Positions 1 through 13,700 of a stretch of DNA of 64,000 nt are shown here, one piece after another. The stretch's first letter is position 1. The number at the start of each line of letters is the position of its first letter. This DNA comes from Dirofilaria immitis (taxonomy: Eukaryota > Nematoda > Chromadorea > Rhabditida > Onchocercidae). Under the pieces are notes generated by a model, which worked only from the letters and a program-made list of their open reading frames with translations, ran no database searches and was not told the DNA's origin. Location: contig JAKNDB010000087.1 in the NCBI GenBank assembly GCA_024305405.1, forward strand, positions 2,978,501 to 3,042,500, given 5' to 3'. Both the position numbers and the translations under genes were made by a program.

Positions 1-93
1 ACAAATTATCAAACAACTCCTCCTTTTCCTCACCATCTAATTTTCTAGATTTTAAAAATCTTTATATTGCGCGTTGGCCTGTTAAAACCTTAC

Positions 94-3000
94 TTCAGAT
101 CATTTTGTCGCATTCCACATCCCATTTCACTTAGTACAGTCAGTGAAAAATCGGAACTCCACGACGTCATGATATATTCTAATTTCATATTCTAATATAT
201 ATTTTAATTTAACGTCTATGAGATATTCTAATTCTATATTTTAATATATATTTTAACTATCTTATATGCCATAGCGTATACTGTATTTCAGCATCTAGGC
301 ATATTCTAATTCATATTCTATTTATATTTTATATCATCTCGTAATTACTGTCAAAAATCTGAGCTAGTTTCAACATGATTTTAATCTCAAAATTTTTCCA
401 TATTTTTACAAATTTCATATCATAACAACAATGAAAATAAATAGGCTAAAAATCTGCTCTTAACTTATATTGTTGAATTAAATGACTTATAAAAATATGC
501 AATTTAAAATTGAACAGTTTTTGTAATTGGAATAGCATTAAACGGTTGTTCAATCCATAAAAATTCTGGCAATGTATTGCGACATCGGATCAATATCTTT
601 GGGCAAATCCTACTCTGACAATTCCGTATCGGATTCATTAAAGGCATATATTAATTCTTTCGATTTATATTAATATTCCTCATATTATAATGTTAAAACC
701 TAACCTTTCTTTTTATATTTATATTCTTATCATTATGGTTAAAATTGAATTATTCTAATATATAAAATTACATCAAAAATGAAAAATCATTTCCTTTTAT
801 GACTTTGCTCTATTATTGGAAAATCTACAGAGTTGGTCAAGTCCATTTTCTATTTCATCGTATGAAGATGATAATCTGAAAACGGCTGTAACAAGACCAT
901 CTGAAGTTCCGAGAACAGGATACAGTGATCGAAGTGAAAACCGTCAAACTTTTGCTAGATCTATGGATGACATGGATGTGATAAAGGCATTAAATCCTAT
1001 TATCTTTCTTAAATCATAAATTGATATCCTAAACTTTAAGTTTGTTTCATTCTTGAGTGTTGTCCACTAGTAAAATAAGCATACGAGAATGTCACATTTC
1101 TCTGTGAGGAAGAAGTAATATTTCTTAACAAATTATCAATTAAAAATCCAAATCTCATTTACTTATATTAAGAGATATATTTAAAGATTTGTGATAGGAA
1201 ATAATATGTTCCAGTAACAGGTAGATCATAACTTACAAACAACTGAGGAAATGTTTGTTTCGTTTCAAAAACAACCGAATCATTCTATCAAACCTATCAC
1301 TAATTTCCAGCCAGGTTAAAATTTCTTCAATAAATTAACGATAAACTATTAATATAAAAAGATACATATCATAAAAATGGGTTTAATTGACATAAGCAGT
1401 TTATCAATGTTGCATGTAAACAGAAAACAGATTACATAAACCTGCTTGCAGATATCAATACTCAAGCGATCGACGGCCATCAATATCACATACCGAAAAA
1501 TTAGTGATAAATTTTAAGAATATTTTTCACTTCTTATGGTCAAATATTGATGAAAAAGACATTATCACACTCCTTGTAGAATTCATAAACAAACATGTTG
1601 ACGTCAACATGAAATAACCCATTCATTACATTTAAAGGGAAATCGCCGTATCTTGATAACGGATAACGGACCATACTCCACAATCGAATCATTATAGGTT
1701 CCATTATTGTTGATCTCTGGGAATTAAACATAAAATTTAATGCTCTCGACAAATCAGAGACTTTCGTCAACAACAACACCAGGATGAGAAATTTTTAACC
1801 GAGATGATTATGATTTATCGGGATGGTTCGACGGTAATTCTTTTAAATAGTAGCCAACTTTCTTCCTTTTATCAAACCTGAAATAATTCGAAAATCTTCA
1901 ATATCTTTATAATGGCCTCTCCTACAACAATATAACTCTTTTAAATTTTTCAGATTTCGTCTTAAAATTTCCTAAAAAATCAAAGAATAGGAAAATTATT
2001 TAATTCATGTTAATGAAAATCAAACGGATCATTATGATGTTAAAGCGAAGCCATCGATCCAAACGAAAAATCACGAAATGTTAAAAAGAATAGTTAGTGT
2101 GATATCCTTGTCAAGATAACTACTTATGCAATCATCCATTTATACTTGTCAAAACGAAAATTAAGCAAATGTAGAAATTATATGAATTTTGCAGAAATAT
2201 CTATATAATAATTATTAATGCAAATATATTTGTTTAATTTTTGTGCAATTCAAAACATTGATTTTATCTTTGCTAACTTTTTATAATTTAAAATCGTTGT
2301 GTTTCCTTTCATTAAATTATTAATTAGTAAGAGATTTCTGCAATCCCTTTTCTATCTCAAATAATCATTATCATATTAATGCAGGCACATGGATGTATCA
2401 ATTTAACACTATAAGCATCCAAACCGATCACATTTATTCTTATCAGTATGACGACTTCGCATGATATATGTATAAGGAAATTATTTGTATAAATGATGAT
2501 ATCTGTATGAAATATAATTAATCATATCTAATTTTCTCATATCTCAATATAATCACGCACAATATAGGAAAACCTTCTTATTTACCGTATACATTATCAA
2601 AAATATATTTTGCAAAATTACCACAGAATACATCAAACTTGCATCATTACGTGGAAAATAACACAATTACGCAGAAAATATATAACACAATATGTAATGC
2701 AAAATCATATGAGCGTTATGAACATATGCGATAACACGTAAATATCGACGTAACTAATATCGAAATGACTTCTAGATGTGCTTCTTAAGTTTAGCAGAAA
2801 GTGAAGAGTGTAGAAGACAAGTGGTAGTAGAGGAAATAGCATATGGTATAATTCTAGCAGAGAGGTTAAGATGTTGCGAAATACAATTGATTTCTTATTT
2901 AAATTTACATTTAAAAGCCTAGCACATGGCATTGTGACTGTTTTCCATTTTAAGCGTGTTTGGAAGGCTAATTGTTTGAGATGCGTATCTTATATGATTT

Positions 3001-4490
3001 AAATTGGAACAGGTGGAAGAAACGTGGCAAGGGAATGATTGAAACATAATGATATAACGGGGGCAAATGTGATATGAAATAGATTGTTATTTAGGAGGAA
3101 GAAAAGGAGTTTTTCAAGGAAAATCCTGGATTCAAGAAATGTTTTTGGAACAATATGGTTTATCTTCTATTTCGCTATACCACACAGATCTGTGTGCATA
3201 TTTGGAATTTTTCCTTATATTTGGATACCCAATCTCATCATTACATCCTCTGCGTCCGTGTATTTCATAATTCATCCAAATGTACGCGTTATTTGACTAT
3301 TGTATCTGCAGCTATCAAAAACTTGTTAGAACCTTATCGAGTTCTTAGGATGAAAATTATGAGAGAACTTACTGGAAGTATGCCTGGACTTATCATGAAT
3401 GGATTCGGAACTAAGCTTCTAAAACATAATCAAAAAGTGCCTTTGTTTCTGGGATTGTAGGTTCGTTCCCCAGCAGATGTTGATTGGTCGCGAAGCGAAC
3501 TATCTAATGTCTTAATTAGTATTTTTCAATCCCAGATTGATTTTGCTTCCTGAGATCACTTTTTATTTTTGGTTTCCAATACTTAGAAAAAATTATTCGG
3601 AATATGTCAGTTTTTGTAAAAATGCATCAACCTGATGCACTCACTCCCAGTAGCACTTTCTATTTTTATGTGTTGACAATTCATCACGATCGATAATGCA
3701 CCCTTTATTCTTCTACATATGTTGCTGCCGTAATAACAATTGAGAAATTATTTTAACATAGCGAAATTTGAAAAGTAGCTTATTCTTTAGTGGAGCAGAT
3801 GCTATATAAGTTCACATCTGATTCTTTTAACGTAATTGTACACATGCATAATTTTTGTTTCTTTCAATGGATATTACATAATGAGTAACGAACTCTTCGA
3901 TCACCACGGGTAATTAGAGTAGATGAAGAGGATTGTGCGTAATACATCTTGCGTAGCCAACATTTTGTCTGTTAGCAATTATTTTTCTTGCGCATATTTT
4001 ACGTGAAAAAATAATGCGCGTAGAGGTGAATGTAATCGATCGGGTGCTTATATGTAAGTCAATATATCCTTCTGTCTACAATACACATATGTCTAATAAA
4101 AACTCGAAGATATGTATTATTGATTAGTGCGGATGGAATCAGATTGCGTGGAATTTCGCTTAGCTAAATTAAATGGTTATGGAATTAAAGGATGATTTCG
4201 AACGAGAAAATGTTAAGTAAGACTGTACAGACGCATTACCACCTTATATATTTATATTCATAAAATGCAGATATATTCTTTCATAATATTTTCTTTTTGT
4301 TTCTTTTGGAAGGAAAATTCGTAATGTTTGGAAAATCTGCGATATCAAAAGATTCTAGGACCATGTATTACTTAGGCAGCACTTTCTAGCCATTGTATCA
4401 CTTAAAGTTCTTTTGCTGTCTTAATGGTAGCATGACGGAGAAGATCGTTTATACATTTGATATTGGTAGTGAAATGAGAATAAACTGTGG
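94..4490 (-). pseudogene. Candidate decayed or mis-sequenced minus-strand gene, family unknown
   Basis: Several GC-richer islands in AT-rich DNA read as protein on the minus strand. The best are: 4490-4400, starting MTTVYSHFTTNIKC and running about 30 codons before a TAA; 1890-1690, containing VGYYLKELPSNHPDKS and EINNNGTYNDSIVEYGPL in one frame with TAA, TGA and TAA between blocks; 1000-833, containing RFSLRSLYPVLGTSDGLV with one TGA; 650-553, containing FNESDTELSE; and 181-94, containing MTSWSSDFSLTVLSEMGC and ending at a good GTAAGG donor. The interrupting codons in the first three islands could each be CAA or CGA with C changed to T; 650-553 also has a TAG. The weak point is frame choice: other frames are also open in some islands, for instance a 67-codon plus-strand frame at 816-1019, and I recognise no family. 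It could be one gene leaving the window at the left edge, or several remnants. Confidence 0.25.
170..345. repeat. Imperfect AT-rich tandem repeat
   Basis: The words atattctaatt and catattctaatatatattt recur in at least four degenerate copies separated by short spacers. No coding potential is visible within it. It lies beside a possible minus-strand exon (94-181). It is probably simple low-complexity sequence. Confidence 0.5.
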
Positions 4491-4795
4491 TCATTTTTTT
4501 TTAATCTTGAAACTCTTGTACTTCAGTTTTCAGTTTTTGCTTGTGATTATTTTGTATATATTGATTATGAAATTGAATGATTCTTCTTTCTAAAAATTTT
4601 CTAGAAGATTATATTTCTTCCAATATTACCATCTAAGTAATCATCATGATTTCTTAATTTATATTCTCTGTGTGCTATTATGGACCGAAAATATGCTATG
4701 CTAAATGATCTATTCTTTTAGTGATTTCTGTAAAATGATGATTCATGTTTCGTCAATTAATTGAATGATTTTAGACTTTTATAAGAATTTGACTA
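1891..4795. other. Upstream region of ACF1, mostly non-coding
   Basis: AT-rich sequence apart from the minus-strand islands noted separately (around 3330-3560 and 4300-4490). A plus-strand open frame at 3155-3460 continues in frame past its TAG to about 3553, but the minus strand of the same stretch also reads as protein (it contains LLGNEPTIPETKALFDYV), so I do not call a plus-strand gene. A weak acceptor, gattttag ending at 4774, lies 22 bases before the ACF1 start codon. It could be a spliced-leader or cis acceptor for the 5' UTR. Confidence 0.35.
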
Positions 4796-7700
4796 ATGCC
4801 ATCACTTGGCCGGAAGCAATTCAAGCCATCACCATGTCCAGCTGATCTGAAACCCGATGATAAAGTATTTCATCTTCCACTCACCAATGAAATTTTCACG
4901 TCTTATGAGTAAATTTTTTTCATTTTTTAAATTTAACGATAGGCATATGCTACTTCTTATGTATCTTACATGTTACACCGTTATTTATGTTACTTTCTTT
5001 AGCTTTATTCGAATCATGAATCATTGATATCAGTTTTACTCTTTGATCGCTTTTTAGATAGAGCTAAAAATATATTTTTCTTTTTTGAAAAGTTTGAAAA
5101 TTGTAGATTTTTTCAATCCTTTTGAACTCATAAAGATCAGCTGAGTTCTATAAAAATTTATTCTCAGTGATTTTTTCCAACGACAAATCGCACTCAGTTC
5201 GATGGTTTGGACATGTTCTGTAACCGGAAAGACGGGTTTGACATTTGAGGAAGCTCTTGATTCGGAAAAAGTGCGCAGGTAAGGCAGGATATTTTTTTCT
5301 TTTTCGATTCTTTGCATTGCGAGCTGTTCAATTAAATGCTAGCAATAACATAAAGCATTAATCATTTTACTGCATAATTTTCTCCGAATGAAATTTATTG
5401 CGTTAAGAAATGCTATTTGTATTGCAAATTTACAATTAATTTTTGGAGTTCGAAGTAAATTCTTAACGTGATGTAATCTCTGATTGTATGAATGCGATTT
5501 TTTTTCTAAGAATCGATTTCTGTTGAACTAGTTAGAAGTATTTCAGGAAACGCTGAAAACTTTTCCTTCCTCTTTTGCAAGACCTATTCTTTACCTTGTA
5601 TATAAATTGTCATGTCGTGGACGAATCGAGGATTTGGTAAACGATATTTACTTTTTTGTCAAAGATCACTTTTTATTGGGTGAAGAAGTCACATATAGCG
5701 GTGGACGTGGTCGGAAAGACGTTGTGATAAGAAAAGTGACGTATATTGATGTAGAAAATGATGTTGTTACAAATCAATACAATGATGTGAAAAAACCAGC
5801 TATTTTGTAAGTTGTTTAAATAATTCAGTTTGCAGTCTGAATTCTGTTGAAATACCCAAGATTTTGTTTCTTTCTTATTTCAAATTGACATACACAGCTC
5901 GACGTTTTTATAATTCATGAAACTATTAACGTTAAATTTCTTTGACTATAATTAGTTTCTTTTTAAGTGTAAAAAGAGGAGAGTTATTAATACCACCGGC
6001 GGAACGTTATATGTATGATGTTCTGATATTAGACAAACATAATGGAGATGCTGGCAGCAAAGTACGCGAACGAGTCAGTCATCAAGATTTGCTGTAATTT
6101 TTTTCTTGAGTCTTTTAAGCAGTTATTCTTTTAAATTCTTTTCAGCTTTGTCTTTGCAAGATAAACTTGAAATCTTTATTTGATTAATGTTATATTATCT
6201 GTTGCTTTATGTCTTATGTCTTAATATTTTTTAGCCGAAGCAAATCTCTATGGGCTCGAAATATGATACGTGTTTTTTGAAAAATTCCTGCATAACAGAT
6301 CATGAACGTCTAACTGTAAAGGCAAGATCTTCAAAGTTATATTAGCTATTAGCTATCAATATTTTGCTTACTGATTTTGGATATTTTATTCGTTCTAATT
6401 TTATATCATAATTTTAATTCTGCTGATATATCCAAGATTTTTTTGCACTGAAAAATTAGATTATCAAAGATGCTGAATTATATTTCACACTTAACTGTGT
6501 TATGCTTCACATCTCAAATTTTTCGTATATTCTTAATAATAAGTAGAGGGAGAATTTTAGAGAATTATTTCTGAAAAATAGATTTTTATTAATCCAATTT
6601 ATGTGTTTAAATGAATGTGAGTGAAATTTAGTTGTTTCTTTGAAAACTATGATTTACAGGTTGTTGCAAGTCAATTTTTTCAGAAGGAATTGTTGGAAAA
6701 TTTTCAATTAGAGAATATGTCATGGAATGAAGTATTTGCTGGACCAATTGCCCAATTTCCGCGGACACCGTTAATGCATCGTGGACCAAGTAAAGGAATT
6801 ACCCGTCCACCTCGCAACCATCTAAGTACTTTTTCAATAAATATTGTCTGTTTAGTCAAGCTTTTGAGCTGTATTCAGAATAATGTTCCCTTTTCAAATT
6901 TCGTTGTGTCTTAGATGGCCATCCTACTGATGATCTGGATGCACAGTCAGCTTCGGATGCTGATTTTGTTGATATTACTGAAAAAGATAAGTTACGTGTA
7001 CGATCTAAGAAAACATCTATAGAGAAGGATAAGAAGGAAAACGGAAAGAAAGGAGAAGATAGCAAGAAGGCAAAAAAAAAAAGCGGTATAAATTTGCTTC
7101 AATTTTTCAATTCTGAATTTTTTATTCGCTTAATGCAATTTGTAATTTTTTAATTTTCAATGTATGCAAAAAAATATTTATGTTCAGATTGTTGAGCAGC
7201 AGGAAGAATTAGAAAGTCTTTTGAACAAGCACGAAAAGTAAATATCGATAATCTCTTCCACTGGGAACAGGATGAGCGTTTGTTATCTGAAGCTGAAGTT
7301 GTCGAATTGAAGCAGTTAATCCGGCAAACTAAAGAAAAGGTTTAATTGAAATCATATTTTTCTTTGGAAAAAGTTGAAGTACTTGAAATTTTTATGTATA
7401 ATAATAACTTTCAGAGTGCTAAGAGTGGTTTTCCAAAAGCTTTAAAGATAGGATTTTGTAAATTGATTTTAATATGTCATCATTTACAATCCATTCACAG
7501 GTTTTAAACTATGCTAGTCTACCATAAATGGATGCTCAGATTTTAGTCCGTGAAGGTTTGATATAATGTAGTCTTCTAATCTGTCATACCGTAAATTCTC
7601 ATTGAAAATTTTTTCCATCTATCATTATCTAATCGCCCAGATACTTCTTACTTTTAGGAACGAGAAGAAAAACGTTTAAATAAACAACGGACAAAAGAAA

Positions 7701-10700
7701 TGTTATTGGAGTGGAAGAAACCAAGAGATGATATCCTTTGTGACGATCTGCGAGTAAAATTTAATATTTATGAAGCTGAAGAGTTTCAAAAGAAATCAAT
7801 TTAAAATTTCCTACAATTTCTATTAATGAAAATTAAAAATTGGTGGATTTAATGCTATATAATTCAATAATCAAAATTGCTTGCTTGTAAAGATTGCAAG
7901 CTAGATATATTTTCATTGCTCAGTTGTTCTATAATTTCTTTTTGTTCCGGTAATTTTGCAGATTTAAACCCAAGAGATTATTTTTAGCGATTTTTAGCCT
8001 TTACCCGAATTGGCACCTCTTCAGCTTCCTCTCTGGATGTCCGACGATGATTTTGGCGACTATTTATTCATTTTTGAATTTTTTCAAAGTTTTGCAGAAT
8101 TGCTGCCAATTAGAGAAGTATGTTTTTCATGCATTACGAATCACTTACTCTAATATTCTAACAATTCATTATCACTCCGCTAGATTTTATAAACTAACTC
8201 TTTTTTTCAGGTCCGGGGTACTAATCAGATCAAGTTTAGTGAAATTATATCAGCTGTAAGAAGTCGGACTCCAGAACAGGATAGCTTGTTTGTGCAGCTG
8301 ATGCATATTTTATTGAAAGCCAAAACTGAACGGGCTGATGAAGAAGATGGCGATGAAGGTAGATCTTCTTTTAGTAGTTTTAAGGACTCTTCACTTCATA
8401 CGATTTCAGTACAAATTCTTAACTTTATCGAGCGTAATCATATATTACAAAGCAGTGAGCTTTTCTAGCTTGGCTTCATTTAGTAAGGTTTAATCCCTCT
8501 TAACATATGTGAAGTCGTCATTTAGTGACCGGCTACGCTACATTTTTCGTGTCGAGTTCGACTTGCTAACGCAAAGTACTTTTCCTTGTTTTTCTTTGAA
8601 ATTATACAGAGATTACTTTGAAATGTCTTGGTAATCTCAGAATCTTCCCTTGTCTAGTAGTGTCAAATCGATTTTGTAAGCCTCGCTACACTATAATTTT
8701 TATCATTTGTTATTATTCCTCCTCTGGTTAGACTATCCGAAATTAATGGCATAATGGTAAAATGAAGTCAAATTTATTATCATTCAGAAACAAAACTTTG
8801 TTATTTTTAGCTAACTTAAGTAATAAAGAAGAAATACCACTGGATGCAAATGATATCGACCATAAGATATATGGTTTGAAAATTCGCGAAGCGACAATTC
8901 TACATGAGAATATTCGACTTACACATGGTAAGAAATAATCATTGTTCAATAAATTTATTTCTTAGATACTGACAATATTTTACCTGCCAATATCTGAAAA
9001 TTTTGGATAAAAAATTTTCAGGGCTGAGCGCACGACATTTACCAATTGACTGGATGACTTTGACGGAGGTAATACGATTATCATTGTTGACATCAGGATA
9101 TTATACAGGAGCCCCCACGCATCGATTTCGGTTATTTTCAAGGGGGCTATACGTTGCTACGAAGATGAAGGATTTTTATTTGCTAAAAACAATCCTCATA
9201 TTATGAATATTCTGGAAAAGGTTATTATCGATTCTTCATTGTATTTTTATTTCAAATTTGGAAAAAAGTAGAACCAGTTTTCTTCGTAAGCATCAAAAAG
9301 AACCGAGATATTTTTAAAAAGAATAATATTGTTTACAGAGCTCAATTATATTTAATATTCTGGCTTTGTTTATTTTAAACCCAAATTATTGATATGTTTT
9401 TATGCATTTGTTCATAGGAACAAAGAATAAATATTTTTAAAAATTAAATGTCTTCATTTTTGTTTTTTATGTTGGTTTTCTATAAATATTAAATATTTAA
9501 AAGTATATCTTCCAGAAGTCAGTATTCGATCTCCAGCCATATGAACGCATAGCACTATTCAAAGTAGTGATACAACAATTACTTAGCTATCATAAATTTC
9601 GTTCTATATCTGATGAGCGTATTATTTCATTGATTGACGTGCGAAAAGAGCTGAAAAATCTTCGGAATTTTGATGCAGCGCAGGTTTTCTCTTATGCTTT
9701 TATTTGAAAAACTTTCGAAAATAATGATATTGTATTTCATTGTGGTAAATACAATAAAAGAATTGATGTAAAGTATTTTGGCAAGTGCAACAAAGATTTC
9801 AGGAAAAGGAAGCACGAGAGGCTTCTTTAATCCGAGAATATGAAGCAGAGCAGTTGGAGGAGCTTGGTGAAGCAGCTAGAGTAGATTTCGTCAAAAAGAA
9901 GAACTTTCCAAGGAAACAATAGCCTTAATTAATTTTGTGAAAGGCGGAATTTTGTTGGAAGAAGAGATGACAGATTAAAGGAAATCGAACAGGTATTTTA
10001 TACGTTTTTCTGAACTTTGTAGTTTTTAAAAATTTTTAAATCGGATTTGAATTTTTTTGTGTTTAAGAAATTCGAAGATTTCGTAATTTTTCTGTATAAG
10101 TTTTTCATTTCTTTTCTCTTCCCCACTTCTTTATTGAAAATAATTATTAAGAGATTTTATGACAGATTCAATTTTCAGATACTCATGAAAGGAGTTTCAT
10201 ATGCTCAGATGGAAGCTGAAGAAATAAAAAAGTTCGTTCATTGCAAGTGGAACATACAAGTGCTGCAGAAAATGATTTACTGAAACTGATTTACAAAATA
10301 CAAAGTAATATAAAATTGACTTTGCGAATATCATTACTCTGCATCGCAAAGCAATGATGAGATCTAAAATTTAACGAAATTGATGGTTTAATATACTCAG
10401 TAATATTATAGACTTCTGCATTAGGATGATATTAATCTTAAGTTGGAGATGTTTTTTAATATGTTGGTTAATGTTTTTTTAGGTCGCGTTGGTTGGCATT
10501 GTCTCGGACGTGATCAGGGATTTCGTACCTATTGGTATTTCAGTTCATTGCCATTGATTTTGGTAGAAAATACTAACTCGATGGATGAACGAGGTCCTTG
10601 TCTTGGGCCAACACCGCTTGACAAAGTGAGCTTTCTAATTTTTTTAATTTTTCAAATTTCATTCTATGAAATTTGCGAACAATCTCTAAATATCTAACGG

Positions 10701-13700
10701 CTTTAGGTTGATGAGAAGTATCGTCAGTCGTATGCGAATGATGATGAGTTGCGAAAAGGTCTGTTGAGCTGTACAGCCACTGAAGATTGCCCGATTCATG
10801 GAAAGTTCCTCCGTTGTCGGTGGCAATTGATCAAAAACATAGATGTTCTTAGTGAAGTGAATTTACTTTCCATTTTATTTTTTAAATCCCCTACATTTAT
10901 TGGCGGTTTTTTATAGAATTGAAATTTCAGATTGAATCCGCCTGTAACACTCGAGGTTTCCGTGAATCTGAACTTTTGGAGAATTTGAAGTTCTTCAGTC
11001 CTATATTAAAGAGCATACTTGGTCGGTGCTCAGACAAGGTAAGATTTCTTAAGGTTTCGCATCGAACTTCTCAAAGGAATTATTTCTTGGCTGTCACAAC
11101 AAGAACCAGTTGATTAATACCAGTCAAATATTGGATTTTCTTTATACATAAACGTTACTGATTGAATTTCAGATTAATTCTGGTGAAATTTACGTTGATC
11201 TGTTATTAACAAATATTGACTTGGCAGATAGCACGGTGACATTCGACTGGAATCGGGAATTTATCGATATGGTTTTAGATTTGGAAGAAAAAGTTAGCTT
11301 TTTGAAATAAATTTTAAATTAATTTATGGCTTTAGTGAATTTTAAAAATTTTCAGTTCAGTAGATTACTATGCGTATGCAACCTACACAAATATTTTTTC
11401 AAACTTTAATGGTTGCTTTAAATCTTAAATTACATAAATTCGTGAGCTATATTTATTCTTCAGGAAATTTTCTGCGTTTTTCTATGTTAGGATAAAAAGC
11501 ATTTCATTACGCTTTCACTGCTTTATTAAAAGAAGGCAAAATTGCTGAACTATTTAATTGGAAAAATTGGTTTCATTTAACTTATCTGTTTCTTCGCTTG
11601 ATTATTTGCGAGTTTTTTTGTGACTGAACCGAAGAAAAGTTTTTCAGGTTGAACAAGGATGCATTGGTCATTTAGCTATCAGTGATATTCGTCGCAGAGA
11701 AGAGTGGCGCGAGTCATTAATCCAAAATCGCAATGTTACTTCTTTCGTTGAAAGTAATGTTTCACTTGAATGGAGCTGATCGTTGTAAATATAAATAGAA
11801 TTTATTTTCTGTTTCTTCCCCGTCTATAGAAAATTTCTTGTTCTTTCCCACTTCATAAATTATGAATGCGAATTATGAAATATTATCATAGGTCTATTAT
11901 GCGTGCAGTAGACGCAAAGGAATTTTTGTCTTTTCCAAGATAAAAAATTTCTTTCGTTGCTGGCAGAAGCACGTGGTGATTTCAATGCAGTTGTTGTAGA
12001 TGTTATTAAAATGTGACCTTCGTTCTGGTTTGTTCAAAGTATTTGCAACCACTCTCATTCGCCACATTCGCTATTATTGTGTTAATTTGAAAATTTTTAA
12101 CATATTTTTCTTATAACTCAATTTTATATTTTTTTATTCCAGGTGATATAGAAGTTTTCGGCGAAACGATGTTCAGTGTTGATGAAGTGAAATCATTAAG
12201 CGAATTGGAACATCTGGCTATAGCATTTTTGCAAATTGTACAGGAATTAACCTGAAGTTTTTACGGCTTCCTTTTGCTACAGCTTCTTCGAAAGAAAAGG
12301 ATTGTGCAAATATTCCCACTACTACTTTTGATCAATGGCAAAAATCTTTATTAAAGTGCTGCTCAATATCGGCTTTGTCTTTGTATTACACAACTTTGGA
12401 GTCCTCCATTTTATGGACAAGAAGTCGGCTTCAGGTGTGCCATTTTTCGAGGCATTTACTAAGCAATTCTGTTTCATTTTTGAAATTCTTCAAGTTCTAA
12501 GGAATTCATCTTACTTTTCGAAAATGATGAAAGAATTTTAATTGAATATTTAAAACTTTTAAGGCAAGATGTCGGAAATGTCGTAAGAAGGGGAAACTGA
12601 AAAGCTATGTATGTGTACACGTTGTGATCGATGTTATCACATTGATTGTGCTAAGCCAAAAATCAAGGTATGCTGCTGATATAAGATTTTCCTGACTGTG
12701 ATATGCATGCGGTGCATTATTTTAAATATTCTTGATTAAAATTAATGAATTCCAGGATCCAAATGGTTGGATGTGTTCTGATTGCAAAGCTCTCGTAAAG
12801 GCGCAGGAAGCCGAAGAGAAATGGAAAAAGCAGCAGGCAATGAAAATGGAAGGTTGAGTTGTATACTCTTTAATTGATATGATGTAGTATTAAACATATT
12901 TTTGGTTTTAACTCAATTAGTGTGGATGCGGTGAATTTCAAATTTTTATAAGATTTTATTTTCTAGAAGAAGAGCAGAGTTATAGCCGAGGTAGCGATGA
13001 TGCTTGCGGTACGTCTGCAGATGAATTTGTAGATCAGCCATTTATTGAAGAAGAGTGTGTTTTACTTTTTGATTCTCATTTGATTATTCGTTCATTTATA
13101 GATTCTGAACATTTTTTTATAGCTCAAGACTTTTATTTGCTCCTGATTTTTCTTGACATATTGCTTTTTAGATTCGAACTTCCAGCAGATATGCTGAAAA
13201 CATCAAGTGGGCGTATCGTGAAGAAGGTAAGTACAAACGCTGTACATTCGTGTGGATTATTCATTTAATCTCTTTTAAAATTTAATGAGGTTTTTTAGGT
13301 AGCTTATGCCGATGAGTCATTCGAAGAAATAAGGAAAAGCGTACGGAAGAAGAATCTTGTTGATGACGAAAGTGATGAAGACGGTAGCACTAGTGAGAGT
13401 GAATATTCGTATACAAAACGAAAACGACCTAGTAAGTTATGTTAAGGGTTATAATTTTTGGAAACTTCAAAATTCGAATTTTGTAAAATCTTTAAACTGA
13501 ATTCAAGTTTTTTTTTTTTTTTTTTTAAATTTTCAATACGTATATTTATAGACAGAAGTGGTGAACGGACACTAGGGAATGTAACAATGAGTTTGCGTGA
13601 AACAGATAGCCGAATACGAAACACATTACGTGCTTTCGAGTTGTTGATAAATGAAACAATGCGACAACAAATTGCTTGGCCTTTTCTAAAACCAGTAGAT

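Noticed and set aside
816..1019. Plus-strand 67-codon frame, possible last exon of a gene
   Set aside because: It begins with TTG, has only a weak acceptor, and the minus strand reads at least as well. It matches no family, so I kept only the minus-strand candidate at low confidence.
3155..3553. Plus-strand frame continuing past a TAG
   Set aside because: The opposite strand is also protein-like, no splice structure fits, and no family is recognised.
5054..5317. Minus-strand 87-codon open frame
   Set aside because: It is the antisense shadow of the ACF1 WAC-domain exon (5168-5278), which matches the family on the plus strand.
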